A stretch of 64,000 nt of DNA from Nitrospira sp. SG-bin2 (GTDB lineage Bacteria > Nitrospirota > Nitrospiria > Nitrospirales > Nitrospiraceae). The notes beneath the pieces are model-generated. The model saw only the letters and a program-made list of their open reading frames with translations. It did no database searches and was not told the origin of the DNA. The translations under genes and the position numbers were made by a program. How positions within the stretch are numbered: the stretch's first letter is position 1; the number at the start of each line of letters is the position of its first letter. This document shows, piece after piece, positions 63,110 to 64,000 of this stretch. The stretch is from NCBI GenBank assembly GCA_002083405.1, contig LVWT01000050.1, positions 1 through 64,000 on the forward strand, read 5' to 3'.

Positions 63110-63212
63110 ACATCATAGCGGGCAGAGAGCGAGCTCCCGCAGGGATTAATCTGCAACATCGATCAGGGGTCAAAACTGCAGAAGTGCCGCAAGCGAGCGG
63201 TGCGCGCGGCTA

Positions 63213-63605
63213 CTACGACTCGAAGACGTGGCCGCATTGCAAACAGTGCAGCTTGGAAGCGACGGCCTTCTTCCATTCCTCTAATTTCTTCGCGTAGGCC
63301 TTGTTTTTCCAGACGCCATAGCCGACCAATACGCTCAGAAAGGCAATGGAACCGAGAAGGTCCGCCTTTGCCGTGCCTGCCTCTGAATCCCCCGGCGAAG
63401 TGAGCGACAGCATAATGCCGGCATAGAGCGGAACGGCAAGCAGAAATCCCTGGAGATAGGCCCAGGGTTGTCGTGGAGGAATATATTGGGGAGCCAACCC
63501 TGCTTTGACACCAGCGGCTGATTGCGGCTGGGCCATATCACTGATTCGCTTGGGGTCATCGGCCTTACATGAGGGACACGTGAGCTTGGCTGCCTTGGCT
63601 GCCAT
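63213..63605 (-). CDS. Zinc-ribbon-type membrane protein
   Basis: 130 residues. TCPSCKADDPKRI at the start and LHCLQCGHVFES at the end form the two halves of a possible zinc ribbon separated by two membrane helices (AYLQGFLLAVPLYAGIMLSL; LLGSIAFLSVLVGYGVW). AGGAGGT lies just upstream. No family name. Confidence 0.7.
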   Translation of the reverse strand: MAAKAAKLTCPSCKADDPKRISDMAQPQSAAGVKAGLAPQYIPPRQPWAYLQGFLLAVPLYAGIMLSLTSPGDSEAGTAKADLLGSIAFLSVLVGYGVWKNKAYAKKLEEWKKAVASKLHCLQCGHVFES

Positions 63606-63872
63606 ATGACACCTCCTCGATGAACAGATTCTTGAGAACCATCTGCCATCCCGTTGCCGGTATCATAATACTTTTTCTAAGAGCGCCGCCAGCCCTGTCT
63701 TGGCCGATGAGGACTCCCGCTGAATCCGCCCCATCGTAACCGGCTCACGTCGCATTTTCAATTGGACTTCCCAATACTGTCGCACTTAGGATAAAAACTA
63801 GTTCGTCCATTGCATGAAAGAACCGTGGAGTTGTTCAGTTATGCCGGCGGCGCCGGTCTCACAGGAGATGCT

Positions 63873-64000
63873 ATGAGAATGTTTCAAGTGCGGCACATGA
63901 TTAACTATGAACTGACCGTTGCGGCGGGGACCGAACAGGAAGCCATTCTGAAAGCCAAAGGCATCCCTCTGACTCAATGGACTGGAGAACCGGCTGAGAT
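63873..64000 (+). CDS. Start of an unidentified protein (cut by window edge)
   Basis: ATG 63873 has AGGAG seven bases upstream. The first 42 residues read MRMFQVRHMINYELTVAAGT, EQEAILKAKGIPLTQWTGEP and run off the end. Too little to identify. The preceding 63606-63872 gap shows no other gene. Confidence 0.6.
   Translation, partial: MRMFQVRHMINYELTVAAGTEQEAILKAKGIPLTQWTGEPAE

Overview
The window looks like chromosome from a GC-rich flagellated bacterium, most probably a Nitrospira-type member of the phylum Nitrospirota. This is inferred from the overall gene repertoire and the many short dispersed intergenic repeats; no rRNA gene is present to prove it. About two thirds of the window (roughly 1.6-42.6 kb, all on the minus strand) is one almost continuous flagellar locus. 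Read in the direction of transcription it holds: a sigma54 response regulator; a TPR lipoprotein, PAS histidine kinase and second sigma54 regulator operon; flgB-flgC-fliE-fliF-fliG-(REC-fliH)-fliI-fliJ-motE; fliK-flgD-flgE; fliL-M-N-O-P-Q-R-flhB-flhA-flhF-flhG-(tiny ORF)-fliA; and flgF-G-A-H-I-J-flgM-flgN-flgK-flgL-csrA-fliW. Good sigma54 -24/-12 sequences precede flgB, fliK (weaker -12), fliL, flgF and the TPR operon. This fits a hierarchy in which sigma54 activators drive the basal body, hook and export genes, and FliA/FlgM then control late genes lying outside the window (no flagellin gene is present here).

The left edge (1-1.66 kb) is disturbed. An A+T-rich DUF3095 gene sits between two copies of the fliW 3' end, next to an IS3-type transposase tail. 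From 42.6 to 49.9 kb lie a tRNA-Thr, an AbrB-type antitoxin/PIN toxin pair, a tiny membrane peptide, a decayed secreted-protein gene, a lipoprotein truncated haemoglobin and a GlrR/QseF-like regulator. The regulator is paired with a histidine kinase whose frame runs without a stop into a QseG-like lipoprotein. clpB (plus strand) is followed by a small defence-like cluster: a second PIN toxin/antitoxin pair and a translationally coupled AAA ATPase plus DUF4276 (possibly TOPRIM-like) pair. The right end has comM, a Gfo/Idh oxidoreductase, a dienelactone-hydrolase-like protein without its nucleophile, a DUF423 protein and several secreted or membrane proteins of unknown role.

The most interesting observations are: (1) FliH, the regulator of the flagellar export ATPase, is fused behind a complete response-regulator receiver domain; (2) the kinase/lipoprotein continuous frame, whose cognate regulator has GAFTSA in place of GAFTGA; (3) at least two families of dispersed approximately 85-130 bp repeats, some of which are read as N-terminal coding sequence of flgH and of a secreted protein; (4) two long perfect palindromes with GATC centres beside flagellar operon ends; (5) the AAA/DUF4276 pair. 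All functional statements come from reading translated sequence and motifs by eye; no database search was run.
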